Assembly (NCBI RefSeq): GCF_030407435.1
Contig: NZ_JASDDK010000006.1
Span: 62,001-126,000 of the forward strand
Reading direction: 5' to 3'
Length of the DNA stretch: 64,000 nt
Source of the DNA: Winogradskyella bathintestinalis
GTDB lineage: Bacteria > Bacteroidota > Bacteroidia > Flavobacteriales > Flavobacteriaceae
The notes under the pieces were generated by a model, which worked only from the letters and a program-made list of their open reading frames with translations, was not told the DNA's origin and did not search any database. This document shows positions 42,807 to 51,671 of this stretch, one piece after another. The translations under genes and the position numbers were made by a program. How positions within the stretch are numbered: position 1 is the first letter of the stretch; every line of letters begins with the position of its first letter.

Positions 42807-43769
42807 TTATGCGTTTGCAGCTTTAAAAGCTTTTAATTTTTCAATTAATTTCGGAACCACTTCAAATGCATCACCGACTACTCCATAATCAGCAGCCTTA
42901 AAGAATGGCGCTTCTGGATCTGTATTAATTACCACTTTTACTTTTGAAGAATTAATACCTGCTAAATGCTGAATCGCTCCAGAAATACCAATGGCAATAT
43001 ATAAGTTGGAAGCTACAGGTTTCCCAGTTTGCCCCACGTGTTCACTATGTGGTCTCCATCCTAAATCTGATACTGGCTTCGAACAAGCAGTTGCTGCTCC
43101 TAACACTTCTGCTAGCTCTTCTATCATTCCCCAGTTTTCAGGCCCCTTTAAGCCTCTTCCACCAGAAACAACAACTTCGGCATCGGCAATGCTCACTTTA
43201 TCCGTTGCTTTATCAACAGACTCCACAGTAACTCCAGATTCTGGAATAGAAGGAGTAAAGTCTTCAACAGTGGCACTTCCACCCGATTCTACTAACCCAA
43301 ATGAATTGTTAGATAAACCAACAATTTTAATATCCGTTGTAATTTCAGTATTGGCAAATGCTTTATTGGTAAAGGCCGAATGTTTCACCGTAAATGGAGA
43401 CACGTTAGATGGTGCCTCAACTACGTTAGACACGTAACCAGCTTCTAAACCAACGGCTAACAATGGCGCTAAATATTTGCTATTTGCGCTAGAACTAACC
43501 ACAACTACTTTTGCATCTTCATTTTTTGCTGCCGCCTCTAAAATGGCTGCATATTTCTTAGCATTGAATGCCTTTAAACTGTCATCCTTTACCAATAGAA
43601 CTTTGGATGCCCCGTAGGCACCAAGCGATTCTGCATTATCTGCATTAACAGCAACGGCAGTCACTGAAGTTCCCATTTGGTCAGCAACAGCCTTAGCGTA
43701 AGACACGACTTCTAAAGCCGCTTTTTTTAATTTTCCGTTTTCGGATTCTGTATATACTAGAATTGACAT
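42807..43769 (-). CDS. etfA: Electron transfer flavoprotein subunit alpha
   Basis: Alpha subunit of ETF, which carries electrons from acyl-CoA and related dehydrogenases to the quinone pool. The 320-residue protein has the N-terminal domain (ILVYTESENGKLKKAALEVV) and the C-terminal FAD domain: VVSGGRGLKGPENW, ACSKPVSDLGWRPHSEHVGQ, PVASNLYIAIGISGAIQHLAG, INTDPEAPFFKAADYGVVGD. All FAD contacts expected for the family are visible. It follows etfB on the minus strand, with a stem-loop element in the 131-base gap. It fits with the catabolism of branched-chain acyl-CoA made by the cluster at 359-5119. Confidence 0.96.
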   Translation of the reverse strand: MSILVYTESENGKLKKAALEVVSYAKAVADQMGTSVTAVAVNADNAESLGAYGASKVLLVKDDSLKAFNAKKYAAILEAAAKNEDAKVVVVSSSANSKYLAPLLAVGLEAGYVSNVVEAPSNVSPFTVKHSAFTNKAFANTEITTDIKIVGLSNNSFGLVESGGSATVEDFTPSIPESGVTVESVDKATDKVSIADAEVVVSGGRGLKGPENWGMIEELAEVLGAATACSKPVSDLGWRPHSEHVGQTGKPVASNLYIAIGISGAIQHLAGINSSKVKVVINTDPEAPFFKAADYGVVGDAFEVVPKLIEKLKAFKAANA

Positions 43770-43842
43770 AAAATTTTATTTATGAGATTTTTCCTGAACT
43801 TAATTCAAGAACTTATTGTTATTACCTATTTAATATCATGAG

Positions 43843-43888
43843 ATTCCGAAATAGCACTTCGATTGCGCTCAGTGTTAACCTTCGGAAT
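43843..43888. repeat. Stem-loop element between etfB and etfA
   Basis: ATTCCGAA (43843-43850) pairs with TTCGGAAT (43881-43888), enclosing CACT/AGTG (43855-43858 and 43871-43874) around TCGATTGCGCTC. It is two-step, more GC-rich than its surroundings and resembles widespread Bacteroidetes intergenic repeats of the form CACTTCGA...GCGCTCAGTG. It may trim etfB-etfA mRNA or adjust the subunit ratio; this is inference. Confidence 0.5.
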
Positions 43889-43900
43889 AATAAAGCTGCA

Positions 43901-44647
43901 TTAAATCACTTTAGCCTCATTATGAAGTAAGTTTACTAACTCATCTAAATTATCAGCATCTACCAATTTAACCGCGCCTTTTGGAGCTGGTTTTTCGAAA
44001 CTTACAGCTTTAGTTTCAGCTTTGGCATCCGTAGGTTCTACCACAGATAATGGTTTTTTTCGCGCCATCATAATTCCTCTCATATTAGGAATACGCAAGT
44101 CACTCTCTTCCACCAAGCCTTTCTGCCCACCAATGACTAATGGTAATGCCGTACTTACAGTTTCCTTTCCTCCATCAATTTCCCTAACCGCTTTTGCGCT
44201 TGTGCCATCAACTTCTAAACTAATACAATTGGCAACAAAATTAGCATCAATTAAACTAGCCAACATTCCTGGCACCATAGCACCATTATAATCAATAGAT
44301 TCTCTTCCCGCTATGATCAAATCATACCCTCCATCATTAGCTACATTCGCTAATTGTTTGGCCACGGCATATCCATCGGTTGCTGGAGTGTTAACTCTTA
44401 TTGCTGTGTCAGCACCAATAGCTAGAGCCTTTCTTAAAGTCGGTTCCGTTTCTGGTCCTCCAACATTAACAACATCTACACTTGCGCCTTGCTTTTCTTT
44501 AAACCACATAGCTCGGGTAAGGCCAAATTCGTCATTAGGATTGATAACATATTGTACTCCATTAGTGTCGAATTTAGTATCACCATCGGTAAAATTAATC
44601 TTTGAGGTTGTATCAGGTACATGACTAATACATACTAATATTTTCAT
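43901..44647 (-). CDS. etfB: Electron transfer flavoprotein subunit beta
   Basis: Beta subunit of ETF; binds AMP and forms the heterodimer with EtfA. The 248-residue protein begins MKILVCISHVPDTTSKINF and contains YVINPNDEFGLTRAMWFKEK, the AIGADTAIRV segment, DLIIAGRESIDYNGAMVPG (family signature region) and VIGGQKGLVEESDLRIPNMRG. ATG at 44647 is used because homologues start at MKILVC; the frame is open further upstream but encodes no family sequence. First gene of the etf unit. Confidence 0.95.
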   Translation of the reverse strand: MKILVCISHVPDTTSKINFTDGDTKFDTNGVQYVINPNDEFGLTRAMWFKEKQGASVDVVNVGGPETEPTLRKALAIGADTAIRVNTPATDGYAVAKQLANVANDGGYDLIIAGRESIDYNGAMVPGMLASLIDANFVANCISLEVDGTSAKAVREIDGGKETVSTALPLVIGGQKGLVEESDLRIPNMRGIMMARKKPLSVVEPTDAKAETKAVSFEKPAPKGAVKLVDADNLDELVNLLHNEAKVI

Positions 44648-44859
44648 ATAGAAATGATTTATTTTAAACGTCTTTTTTATTGAGTACGAAGATAAAAATA
44701 ATATTTTGAAATTTACTATGCGTGCATAACAAATTTTAGAAAAATTCAATTTTAATCTATTACACTATTAATTCTTCAGGAATTTAAAGATTTTTTGCCG
44801 ATTATTTAAATCTGAAAGTTTTATGAAGTATAACCCTGTAGAAAATTTGAAATATTAAT

Positions 44860-45519
44860 GATGTCTTTATCAAATTTAGTTGGAGGTATTTGTTGTTTAC
44901 CAGACCTCGTATACACCTCTACAATTAGCGAATCATTGTTTAAGTGGCAATATTTAAATACGACATACCTTCAATTTTTTAAATTTTTATACGTTGAAAA
45001 CTTTGTTTCTCGAGAGATAATGCCTCGTCTTCAAAAGTTAATAATAAGTAGCGAAAATTGCATTTTCTCGTCCAACATCAAATTCCCCGGCTTCACCATT
45101 ATCTAGATTAACCCGAATATTCCATAATTACCACCCTCATTACTTCCAATACCCAATACAATTTATTTTCAAAATTAAGTCTCCGGAAATTCGTACGCAT
45201 ACAGTTCATTAATAAAAGGTCTGTTGCCATGCACAACGGTATATTCTTTAATTAATTCACCTCCGGGATTAATATTTGGAAACGTTTGATAAAAACCATA
45301 AATAATATATTCGGCAAAAATATTTGTGATGTTCTAATCTTGATGTGTAAGTATAACTGTGCCATCGGACTTAAGTGTTACACAAGGTATATCTGCAGGT
45401 AATTCAATTTTAATAGAATGATTTTACATGGGACTATGCACGGAGACCCGCGCAAAACTGTAACTAGAAATTATCACAATGAGCCCAATAAAAATGAAGT
45501 TTTTTAATTTCAAAATCAT
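44860..45519 (-). pseudogene. Decayed gene for a secreted protein of unknown role
   Basis: From ATG 45519 the minus strand encodes a signal peptide (KLKNFIFIGLIVIISSYSFA), then one reading frame continues through two stops: IKIELPADIPCVTLKSDGTV, ILTHQD, stop, NITNIFAEYIIYGFYQTFPN, INPGGELIKEYTVVHGNRP. A frameshift follows (INELYAYEFPET in the next frame) and later parts are scattered. The long conserved-looking frame with few interruptions shows a recent death. I do not recognise the family. Plus-strand frames in the same place are shadows. Confidence 0.5.
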
Positions 45520-45602
45520 TATGTGGTTCAATAAGAATTATGAGTTACAATTTTTTATTTTTTTCACTTTGCATTTAATGTCATTATATAATCAATAATT
45601 AT

Positions 45603-45610
45603 TATTTTTG
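45603..45610 (+). promoter_or_regulatory. -7 promoter box of pdhB
   Basis: TATTTTTG matches TAnnTTTG exactly, 22 bases before the pdhB ATG at 45633. A TTTG at 45568-45571 is too distant to be a standard -33 element. Confidence 0.55.
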
Positions 45611-45632
45611 CTACTCGTAAAAATTATAGATA

Positions 45633-46610
45633 ATGAAGACAATTCAATTTAGAGAAGCGATTTGCGAAGCCATGAGCGAAGAGATGCGTAGAGATGAAAG
45701 CGTATACCTTATGGGCGAGGAAGTAGCAGAATATAATGGCGCATATAAAGCATCTAAAGGCATGTTAGATGAGTTTGGAGCAAAGCGAGTTATAGACACT
45801 CCAATTGCAGAACTTGGTTTTGCGGGTATCGCTATAGGATCTACAATGACGGGCAACAGACCCATTGTAGAATATATGACGTTTAACTTCTCTTTGGTTG
45901 GTATTGATCAGATTATAAATAATGCTGCAAAAATTAGACAAATGTCTGGCGGACAGTTTAAGTGCCCTATTGTTTTTAGAGGACCAACAGCTTCTGCGGG
46001 GCAATTAGGTGCAACGCATTCTCAAGCTTTTGAAAACTGGTTTGCTAACACTCCGGGCTTAAAGGTAATTGTACCTTCTAATCCCTATGATGCCAAAGGG
46101 TTACTCAAAGCAGCCATTAGAGATGACGATCCTGTTATTTTTATGGAAAGTGAGCAAATGTATGGCGACAAAGGAGAAGTGCCAGATGGCGAATATGTAC
46201 TACCAATTGGGGTTGCCGAAATTAAACGTGAAGGTACAGATGTTACAATTGTTTCGTTTGGTAAAATCATAAAAGAGGCCTACAAGGCTGCAGACGAATT
46301 AGAAAAAGATGGTATTTCTTGCGAAATTATAGATTTACGTACCGTTCGACCTATGGATAGAGAAGCGATTCTAACTTCTGTTAAGAAAACAAATCGTTTA
46401 GTAATATTAGAAGAAGCATGGCCTTTTGGGAATGTCGCGACAGAAATCACTTATTTAGTGCAGTCTGAAGCCTTTGATTATTTAGATGCCCCAATAGTTA
46501 AAATAAATACAGCAGATACTCCTGCGCCTTATTCACCAGTTTTATTAGCAGAATGGTTGCCTAACAGTGACGATGTTATTAAAGCGGTTAAAAAAGTAAT
46601 GTACAAATAA
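45633..46610 (+). CDS. pdhB: Pyruvate dehydrogenase E1 component beta subunit
   Basis: Beta subunit of the TPP-dependent E1 heterotetramer. The 325-residue protein has YLMGEEVAEYNGAYKASKGM, IDTPIAELGFAGIAIG, VEYMTFNFSLVGIDQIINNA, FRGPTASAGQLGATHSQAFE and the C-terminal PMDREAILTSVKKTNRLV, closely following PdhB of flavobacteria. The ATHSQ segment and the separate-chain layout distinguish it from the fused branched-chain E1 at 3032. E1 alpha and E2 are not adjacent, so it stands alone here, with its own promoter and a hairpin terminator. Confidence 0.94.
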   Translation: MKTIQFREAICEAMSEEMRRDESVYLMGEEVAEYNGAYKASKGMLDEFGAKRVIDTPIAELGFAGIAIGSTMTGNRPIVEYMTFNFSLVGIDQIINNAAKIRQMSGGQFKCPIVFRGPTASAGQLGATHSQAFENWFANTPGLKVIVPSNPYDAKGLLKAAIRDDDPVIFMESEQMYGDKGEVPDGEYVLPIGVAEIKREGTDVTIVSFGKIIKEAYKAADELEKDGISCEIIDLRTVRPMDREAILTSVKKTNRLVILEEAWPFGNVATEITYLVQSEAFDYLDAPIVKINTADTPAPYSPVLLAEWLPNSDDVIKAVKKVMYK

Positions 46611-46629
46611 ATTGCAGTTTTCTGCGTTT

Positions 46630-46697
46630 AATAGACTTCATCAGTAACCTCTACGCTAAAGTTTAGCACGGTTGTTGGTGAAGTTTATTTTTTTATT
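46630..46697 (+). terminator. Long hairpin terminator after pdhB
   Basis: AATAGACTTCATCAGTAACC (46630-46649) pairs imperfectly (several wobbles) with GGTTGTTGGTGAAGTTTATT (46670-46689), with a smaller GCTAA/TTAGC hairpin at its tip, and is followed by a T run. The outer stem ends only 8 bases before the ATG of the next gene, so it lies in that gene's leader and may act as a partial terminator. Confidence 0.65.
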
Positions 46698-49208
46698 ATG
46701 AAGTTAAAATTATTTATCCCCTTTTTAATTCTAGGTTTGTGGTCGTCAATGGCTCAGACCAAAGTAAGCGGACACGTCTTTGATGAGAATGATGTCCCAA
46801 TTCCCTTTGCTAATGTTTTATTTAAAGGCTCAACCCAAGGTACTATTACCAATGAAGATGGAAAATTCTATTTAGAGTCTGACGAAAATTGGGAAACCCT
46901 TATCATTTCTTTTGTTGGATTTGAGATGTTAGAAATACCGTTAACTAAACGCGTAAACTACGATCTAAAATATATTCTTAAAGAAGAAGCTTCCTCTTTG
47001 GATGAAGTGGTGATTGTTACCGGAAAACAATCTAAAAAAGCTTCAGAAAACCCAGCCATAAGAATTCTAAAAAAGATTTGGGAACGTAAACGCCATAACG
47101 GGCTGAGCCAGTTTAAACAATACGAATACGACCAATACGAAAAAGTAGAGTTTGACCTTAATACCATAGATAGTGCTTTAATTAAAAGTAAATTATTTAA
47201 AGGTATGGAGTTTGTATTTGAAGAAGTAGACACCTCAAACGTTACAGGCAAAACTTATTTACCAATTTTCTTGAATGAATCCGTGAAGAAAATCTCTGGT
47301 GACAATACCATCAACAAAGAACGCGAAGATTTATTAGGTAATAAAAATTCTGGTTTTAGCAATAACCAAGTCATTATAGATTTTATAGACGATCTGTATT
47401 CCGAATATAATGTATATGATAATTACTTAAAGTTTTTTGACAAAAGCTTTGTAAGTCCATTAAGTAGAACAGGTATTCAAACCTATAATTATGTATTGTC
47501 CGATAGCGCATATATTGGTGACAAGTGGTGTTATAACATTATCTATTATCCTAGACGAAAAAACGAATTAACCTTTAAGGGTGATTTTTGGGTCAATGAT
47601 TCTACATACGCCATCAAAGAAATTAACCTTCAAGCTTCTAAAAGTGCGAATATTAACTGGGTTAAGGAAATTTATATCGAACAAGAATTTGAAGTGCTTA
47701 ACGATTCCGTCTTCCTTATTGAACGTGATTATTTTCTTTCAGATTTTGCTTTCAATAAAAAAGAAATGTCTCGAGGAGTTTACGGAAAACGAACTACGAT
47801 TTACGATAATTACAAGTTTGATCAACCAAAGAATCCTGATTTTTACGATAAAGACGTTTATCATTATGACGCCGATGTTTATAACAGGGAAGATGATTTT
47901 TGGGAAACCAATCGTCTTGAAGCGCTAAATAAAGATGAAAAAGGTGTGTATAAAATGTTAGACACGCTGAAAACAGTTAAAAAATTTAAACGGTTATACA
48001 ATATAGGAAGCATCCTGGCTTCAGGATATATTGAGTTTCCGAGTATTAAATTCGATTATGGTCCTATCTTTTCAACCTTTGGATACAACGAGGTTGAAGG
48101 CGTTAGAATACGTACCGGCGGCCGAACCTATTTTGGCCAAAATGATCTTTGGAGACTCGAAGGGTTTTTAGCTTACGGTTTTAAAGACGATAAAGTTAAA
48201 CATGGAATTTCAGGTAAATGGTTATTGGATAAACGGTCTCGATTTACAATTTTTGGTGGCCATAGAAGAGATATAGAACAGATTGGAGCGAGCCTAACAA
48301 GTTCCTCGGATGTATTAGGCCGTAGTTTGGCGTCTTCTGCTGTTATTGGCACAAGCACAAACGATAAATTATCTAATATTAATTTAACCAGTTTTGGATT
48401 TTCCGTTGAGCCTTTAAGAAATTTTGAAATCCGCATGGACGGAAGTGTACGTAAATTGAGCTCGGCATCACCAACATTCAGTTTAGATTATAACGATCCT
48501 AATTCTCCTACAGGAATTTCTTCTGAAATTCAACAATATGAATCCCGATTATCACTTTCGTATTACCCAAAACGTCAAATGACCGGTTTCGGCGTAGAGC
48601 GAAGAAACAAAAATGATAATTTTGCTACCCTTTTTGCACAAGTAAGTCAGGGCTATCGTAATTTATTCAATAGTGATTTTGATTATACTAAAGTTCAGTT
48701 TTCTTATATACAACCTTGGCAACTTGGAGGTTTCGGTAGATTAACAACCTCTGTAGAATTAGGAAAAACTTTTGGAGAAGTCCCGCTTGGTTTACTTAGC
48801 GTTGTTCCTGGTAACCAATCCTATTTTTCTATATACAATACGTTTCCACAATTAGATTTTTACGAGTTTGTTACAGATACTTACAGTTCACTACATATTG
48901 AACATAACTTTAATGGCCGTATTTTTTCCCGCATACCTTTTCTAAAGAAGTATAATCTAAGAGCTATTGCGGGTATACGCGGTGTTTGGGGAGAACTTTC
49001 AGATGAAAATATTGCGTTAAATACTACTAACAACCCTGTACAAATCCCATTGGTTGCACCAGATTCGCGCATTTATTACGAATATAGCTTCGGTATAGCC
49101 AATATTTTTAAGGTGTTACGACTCGATTTTAATTTTAGAGGTAATTACTTAGATCGTCCAAATGCTAGACCTTTTGGAGTTACTGGTAGTTTTGGGTTTT
49201 ATTTTTAA
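46698..49208 (+). CDS. DUF5686 outer-membrane protein with carboxypeptidase-regulatory-like domain
   Basis: An 836-residue outer-membrane protein. Signal peptide 1-20 (KLKLFIPFLILGLWSSMAQ), then a carboxypeptidase D regulatory-like beta domain (about 22-105; VSGHVFDENDVPIPFANVLF, GTITNEDGKFYL). The rest is the DUF5686 region (NPAIRILKKIWERKRHNGL, FVSPLSRTGIQTYNYVL, DFWVNDSTYAIKEINLQ), ending in barrel strands and a final Phe in GVTGSFGFYF, the C-terminal signature of a barrel protein. Such proteins occur throughout Bacteroidetes without a defined function. There is no TonB plug domain. It lies directly downstream of pdhB. Confidence 0.87.
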   Translation: MKLKLFIPFLILGLWSSMAQTKVSGHVFDENDVPIPFANVLFKGSTQGTITNEDGKFYLESDENWETLIISFVGFEMLEIPLTKRVNYDLKYILKEEASSLDEVVIVTGKQSKKASENPAIRILKKIWERKRHNGLSQFKQYEYDQYEKVEFDLNTIDSALIKSKLFKGMEFVFEEVDTSNVTGKTYLPIFLNESVKKISGDNTINKEREDLLGNKNSGFSNNQVIIDFIDDLYSEYNVYDNYLKFFDKSFVSPLSRTGIQTYNYVLSDSAYIGDKWCYNIIYYPRRKNELTFKGDFWVNDSTYAIKEINLQASKSANINWVKEIYIEQEFEVLNDSVFLIERDYFLSDFAFNKKEMSRGVYGKRTTIYDNYKFDQPKNPDFYDKDVYHYDADVYNREDDFWETNRLEALNKDEKGVYKMLDTLKTVKKFKRLYNIGSILASGYIEFPSIKFDYGPIFSTFGYNEVEGVRIRTGGRTYFGQNDLWRLEGFLAYGFKDDKVKHGISGKWLLDKRSRFTIFGGHRRDIEQIGASLTSSSDVLGRSLASSAVIGTSTNDKLSNINLTSFGFSVEPLRNFEIRMDGSVRKLSSASPTFSLDYNDPNSPTGISSEIQQYESRLSLSYYPKRQMTGFGVERRNKNDNFATLFAQVSQGYRNLFNSDFDYTKVQFSYIQPWQLGGFGRLTTSVELGKTFGEVPLGLLSVVPGNQSYFSIYNTFPQLDFYEFVTDTYSSLHIEHNFNGRIFSRIPFLKKYNLRAIAGIRGVWGELSDENIALNTTNNPVQIPLVAPDSRIYYEYSFGIANIFKVLRLDFNFRGNYLDRPNARPFGVTGSFGFYF

Positions 49209-49339
49209 CAGCCCGATTTTTTTTGCTTAATTTATCTGAACAACTTTTTAGACATTTAGTTTTTACGCAAGTCTTTGATATTGATCACCTTTCGCTTAAA
49301 CATTTATTGAATTCGTCATTAAAGAATTGTACTTTGTAA

Positions 49340-49800
49340 GCGCTGTCAATTTTAATATTATAAAAAAAGCAGATCAATCCGCATCTTTTATGGTTCGGTT
49401 TAACCAGATTATTTCTGAAGAAGACGGGGAATCTAAAGTACCATGGAGAGGGGAAGTATCGCATATATAAGGCGGAGAGGATAAAAACTTTTCAGACTTT
49501 AATGATGCTGCAAAATTTATTCAAAAATGATTAGCAGATCTAACATTATAAGCCACAAAACATGAATCCCCAAAAAGAACAAGACTCATTATTAAAAAAA
49601 AGTTTTTCGATTTGGAAAACTAGGGCTGAAGAAGAGCCTAAAGTGTTTATGAAACTATAAAAGATGTACGGAAATCGCTAGCGTGTCGTCAAGATCAAAT
49701 AAGTGATTTTGGTGAGGACTTAAAAGAAAAGGTAAAAATTTACAAATGGAGAAATGCTTCACCTTCAGGTTTTAATGCTATAAAAGATTCCATCGCTTAA
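49340..49800 (+). pseudogene. Decayed gene, family not identified
   Basis: One plus-strand frame reads ASFMVRFNQIISEEDGESKV, PWRGEVSHI, stop, GGEDKNFSDFNDAAKFIQK, stop, LADLT; after frame changes, KDVRKSLACRQDQISDFGED and LKEKVKIYKWRNASPS follow. The frame is conserved across two stops, so it is a real dead gene rather than noise. The layout (a short acidic domain, then a helical charged part) could be a phasin-like or accessory protein, but I cannot name it. Confidence 0.45.
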
Positions 49801-50485
49801 TTGTCAGTCCAGATTCGCGACTTCATGTATAGATTATTACCATTAATGTGCCAGCAAAAAAGAGTCGCACATCTAAGCAAAAACCGTAAAAAAATCGTCT
49901 ACTTCTGCTAAAAAGAAGTTACTCTTAAATGTATCTCCTGAATAACAAACTGCAAGAATTAAAGCGATTTCGAGAAAATGCGATTATCGTATTTAAATTT
50001 GGGACCGTTTAATTTATGACGCTATACTGTGAAAGTAGATTCGAAAACACGGGGAAGAGACAAGACCGTTCAACTTTTAGAATATTTAATTTCAAATCGG
50101 CAACGTCATGCGCTTCATAAATAAAATCTTATGAAATATCTTTGGAAAGAAGGCAATAATCGGCGAAGCTTATGGCATGAGTTCAATTTTTTGTTAAGAT
50201 TAAGACCGTTAGTAAAAGCCAACTTACACTAAACATGTAGCTTGGTTTTTTTCATTTTCAGATTCTCGTATTCCGGACTTCATTTTGTATTTTTAAAGAA
50301 TAACGTTATATCTGGTTTTGAAAATCAATTAAAGGCATTATCTACATTATATTATAGACCTAGTATAGACCTAGTAAAGTTTTTATATATAGAGAAAGTG
50401 AAGTAAGCTAATAAGTCTTTTCAATTATTATAGTTAAAGCATTAAAAGGTTTAAATGAATAGTTACTCGCTATGGCAAACATAAT
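49801..50485. other. Degenerate non-coding stretch with an 11-base tandem duplication
   Basis: No usable frame is present on either strand. Short Lys-rich pieces near 49850-49920 may continue the dead gene before it. TATAGACCTAG occurs twice in tandem at 50353-50374. The sequence has the broken look of long-inactive coding DNA. Confidence 0.45.
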
Positions 50486-50655
50486 ATGAAACACTCAAAA
50501 ACTTTCGGATCGGTAAAATTCAACGCGGATCAAAACTGGTGCAAACGAGTACTAAAATTGGAGTGTATTATCTAAAATACTACGGCGATAAAATGGTAAA
50601 TTCTGAAACCAACGTCAAAGAACGTTTAGACGAATCTAAAGCTTCTGATAAATGA
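50486..50655 (+). pseudogene. N-terminal remnant of an ABC1/AarF-UbiB family kinase-like protein
   Basis: After a frameshift near the ATG at 50486, a frame from 50506 to the TGA at 50653 encodes RIGKIQRGSKLVQTSTKIGV, then YYLKYYGDKMVNSETNVKER and LDESKASDK. This follows the N-terminus of Bacteroidetes ABC1/AarF-like proteins (recalled pattern IP.GKIQRA.KLV.TG.KVGVNYLKYYGDK). The rest of the roughly 430-residue kinase-like domain has been deleted. Confidence 0.6.
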
Positions 50656-50880
50656 CAGCGATTATTGAGGAAATCCTGCCTGGTCATCTTGTGAGGGTTT
50701 TAACAAGTCTGAATTTGGCTAAAGAATTCCACGCAGATCAAGCTGCAGCCGCAGTTATTGCTATGGTCGATAAAACCATCCCTCAACTGTCAGCGATGCG
50801 TTTGAAGGATTGTTAAAAATTAAAAGTAGATCAGAAAAAGAACCAGGACAAAAACCGTATTTTACTATGATACTGCAATA
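50652..50880 (+). pseudogene. C-terminal remnant of an unidentified gene
   Basis: A frame reads AIIEEILPGHLVRVLTSLNL, AKEFHADQAAAAVIAMVDKT, IPQLSA, and then in another frame DAFEGLLKIKSRSEKEPGQK and PYFTMILQ with a stop. The stitched ending looks like a natural C-terminus interrupted by one frameshift. It abuts the AarF-like remnant. I do not recognise the family. Confidence 0.45.
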
Positions 50881-51022
50881 AGTTTAAATGTACACTATAA
50901 ACATTTACAGAATTACTTGCTCAAAATCAAAGGATTCAATACTTTTGCAACCCTCAAATTTTTAACAAAAAAACCATTAAGCGTTCTTAAAAAATTATAA
51001 GAGAACACCCAAACAATTGAAT

Positions 51023-51550
51023 ATGACAGCAGCAGGAAAATTAACCTTTGATGTATTAATAGAAATCCCAAAAGGAAGTCGCAATAAATATGAGTATGAT
51101 TTTGAATTAAATAAAATACGTTTCGACCGTATGTTATTTTCATCTATGATGTATCCTGGAGATTACGGCTTTATTCCAGAAACTCTAGCTTTAGATGGAG
51201 ACCCTTTGGATGTATTAGTTATGGGTACAGAACCAACATTTCCGATGTGTGTGATGGAAGTAAAGCCTATAGGAGTATTTCACATGGCCGATGAAAAAGG
51301 TCCAGATGAAAAACTAGTATGTGTACCAGTAAGTGATCCTATATGGAACAGCTACAACGATCTTCAAGATCTGAACCCGCATAGAATTAGAGAGATTACA
51401 CATTTCTTTCAGGTATATAAGGACCTTGAAAAAAAGAAAGTTGATGTTGGTGGATGGGGAGATGCTCAGGAAGCTTACGACATTCTCAATAAATGTATCG
51501 ACCGATACGAAAACAGTACACATAAATCTAATGGTGATTTCAAGATTTAA
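51023..51550 (+). CDS. ppa: Inorganic pyrophosphatase (family I, soluble)
   Basis: Hydrolyses pyrophosphate to phosphate, pulling biosynthetic reactions forward. The 175-residue protein has EIPKGSRNKYEYD, the metal-site DYGFIPETLALDGDPLDVLV (seen as GDYGFIPETL and DGDPLDVLV with the three catalytic Asp residues) and KDLEKKKVDVGGW near the end, typical of bacterial hexameric PPases. ATG at 51023 is preferred to TTG at 51017. The membrane pyrophosphatase gene follows, so two ways to use pyrophosphate, wasting and conserving its energy, are adjacent. Confidence 0.96.
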   Translation: MTAAGKLTFDVLIEIPKGSRNKYEYDFELNKIRFDRMLFSSMMYPGDYGFIPETLALDGDPLDVLVMGTEPTFPMCVMEVKPIGVFHMADEKGPDEKLVCVPVSDPIWNSYNDLQDLNPHRIREITHFFQVYKDLEKKKVDVGGWGDAQEAYDILNKCIDRYENSTHKSNGDFKI

Positions 51551-51573
51551 ATAGTTTATAAAATATATTAGAT

Positions 51574-51612
51574 AAAAGACCCTATTACAATGATTGTAGT
51601 AGGGTCTTTTTT
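51574..51612 (+). terminator. Intrinsic terminator after ppa
   Basis: AAAAGACCCTA (51574-51584) and TAGGGTCTTTT with extended imperfect pairing TTACAA/TTGTAG inside, followed by a T run. It separates ppa from hppA. Confidence 0.88.
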
Positions 51613-51671
51613 ATTAACATTCATTTCACTACTTTTAACAGGTATTAACTAATTAAAATAAATAATATAAT

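Noticed and set aside
44648..44749. Upstream extension of etfB by 34 codons
   Set aside because: Homologues begin at MKILVC; the extension encodes no family sequence and is probably untranslated leader.
44858..45106. Plus-strand frame of 82 codons
   Set aside because: It lies antisense to the decayed secreted-protein gene, has no family features and no promoter.
50353..50374. Two copies of TATAGACCTAG as the seed of a CRISPR-like or satellite array
   Set aside because: There are only two directly adjacent 11-base copies with no spacers; a simple duplication within decayed DNA.
50900..51143. Minus-strand frame overlapping the ppa start
   Set aside because: It is the shadow of ppa and its leader; no protein features.
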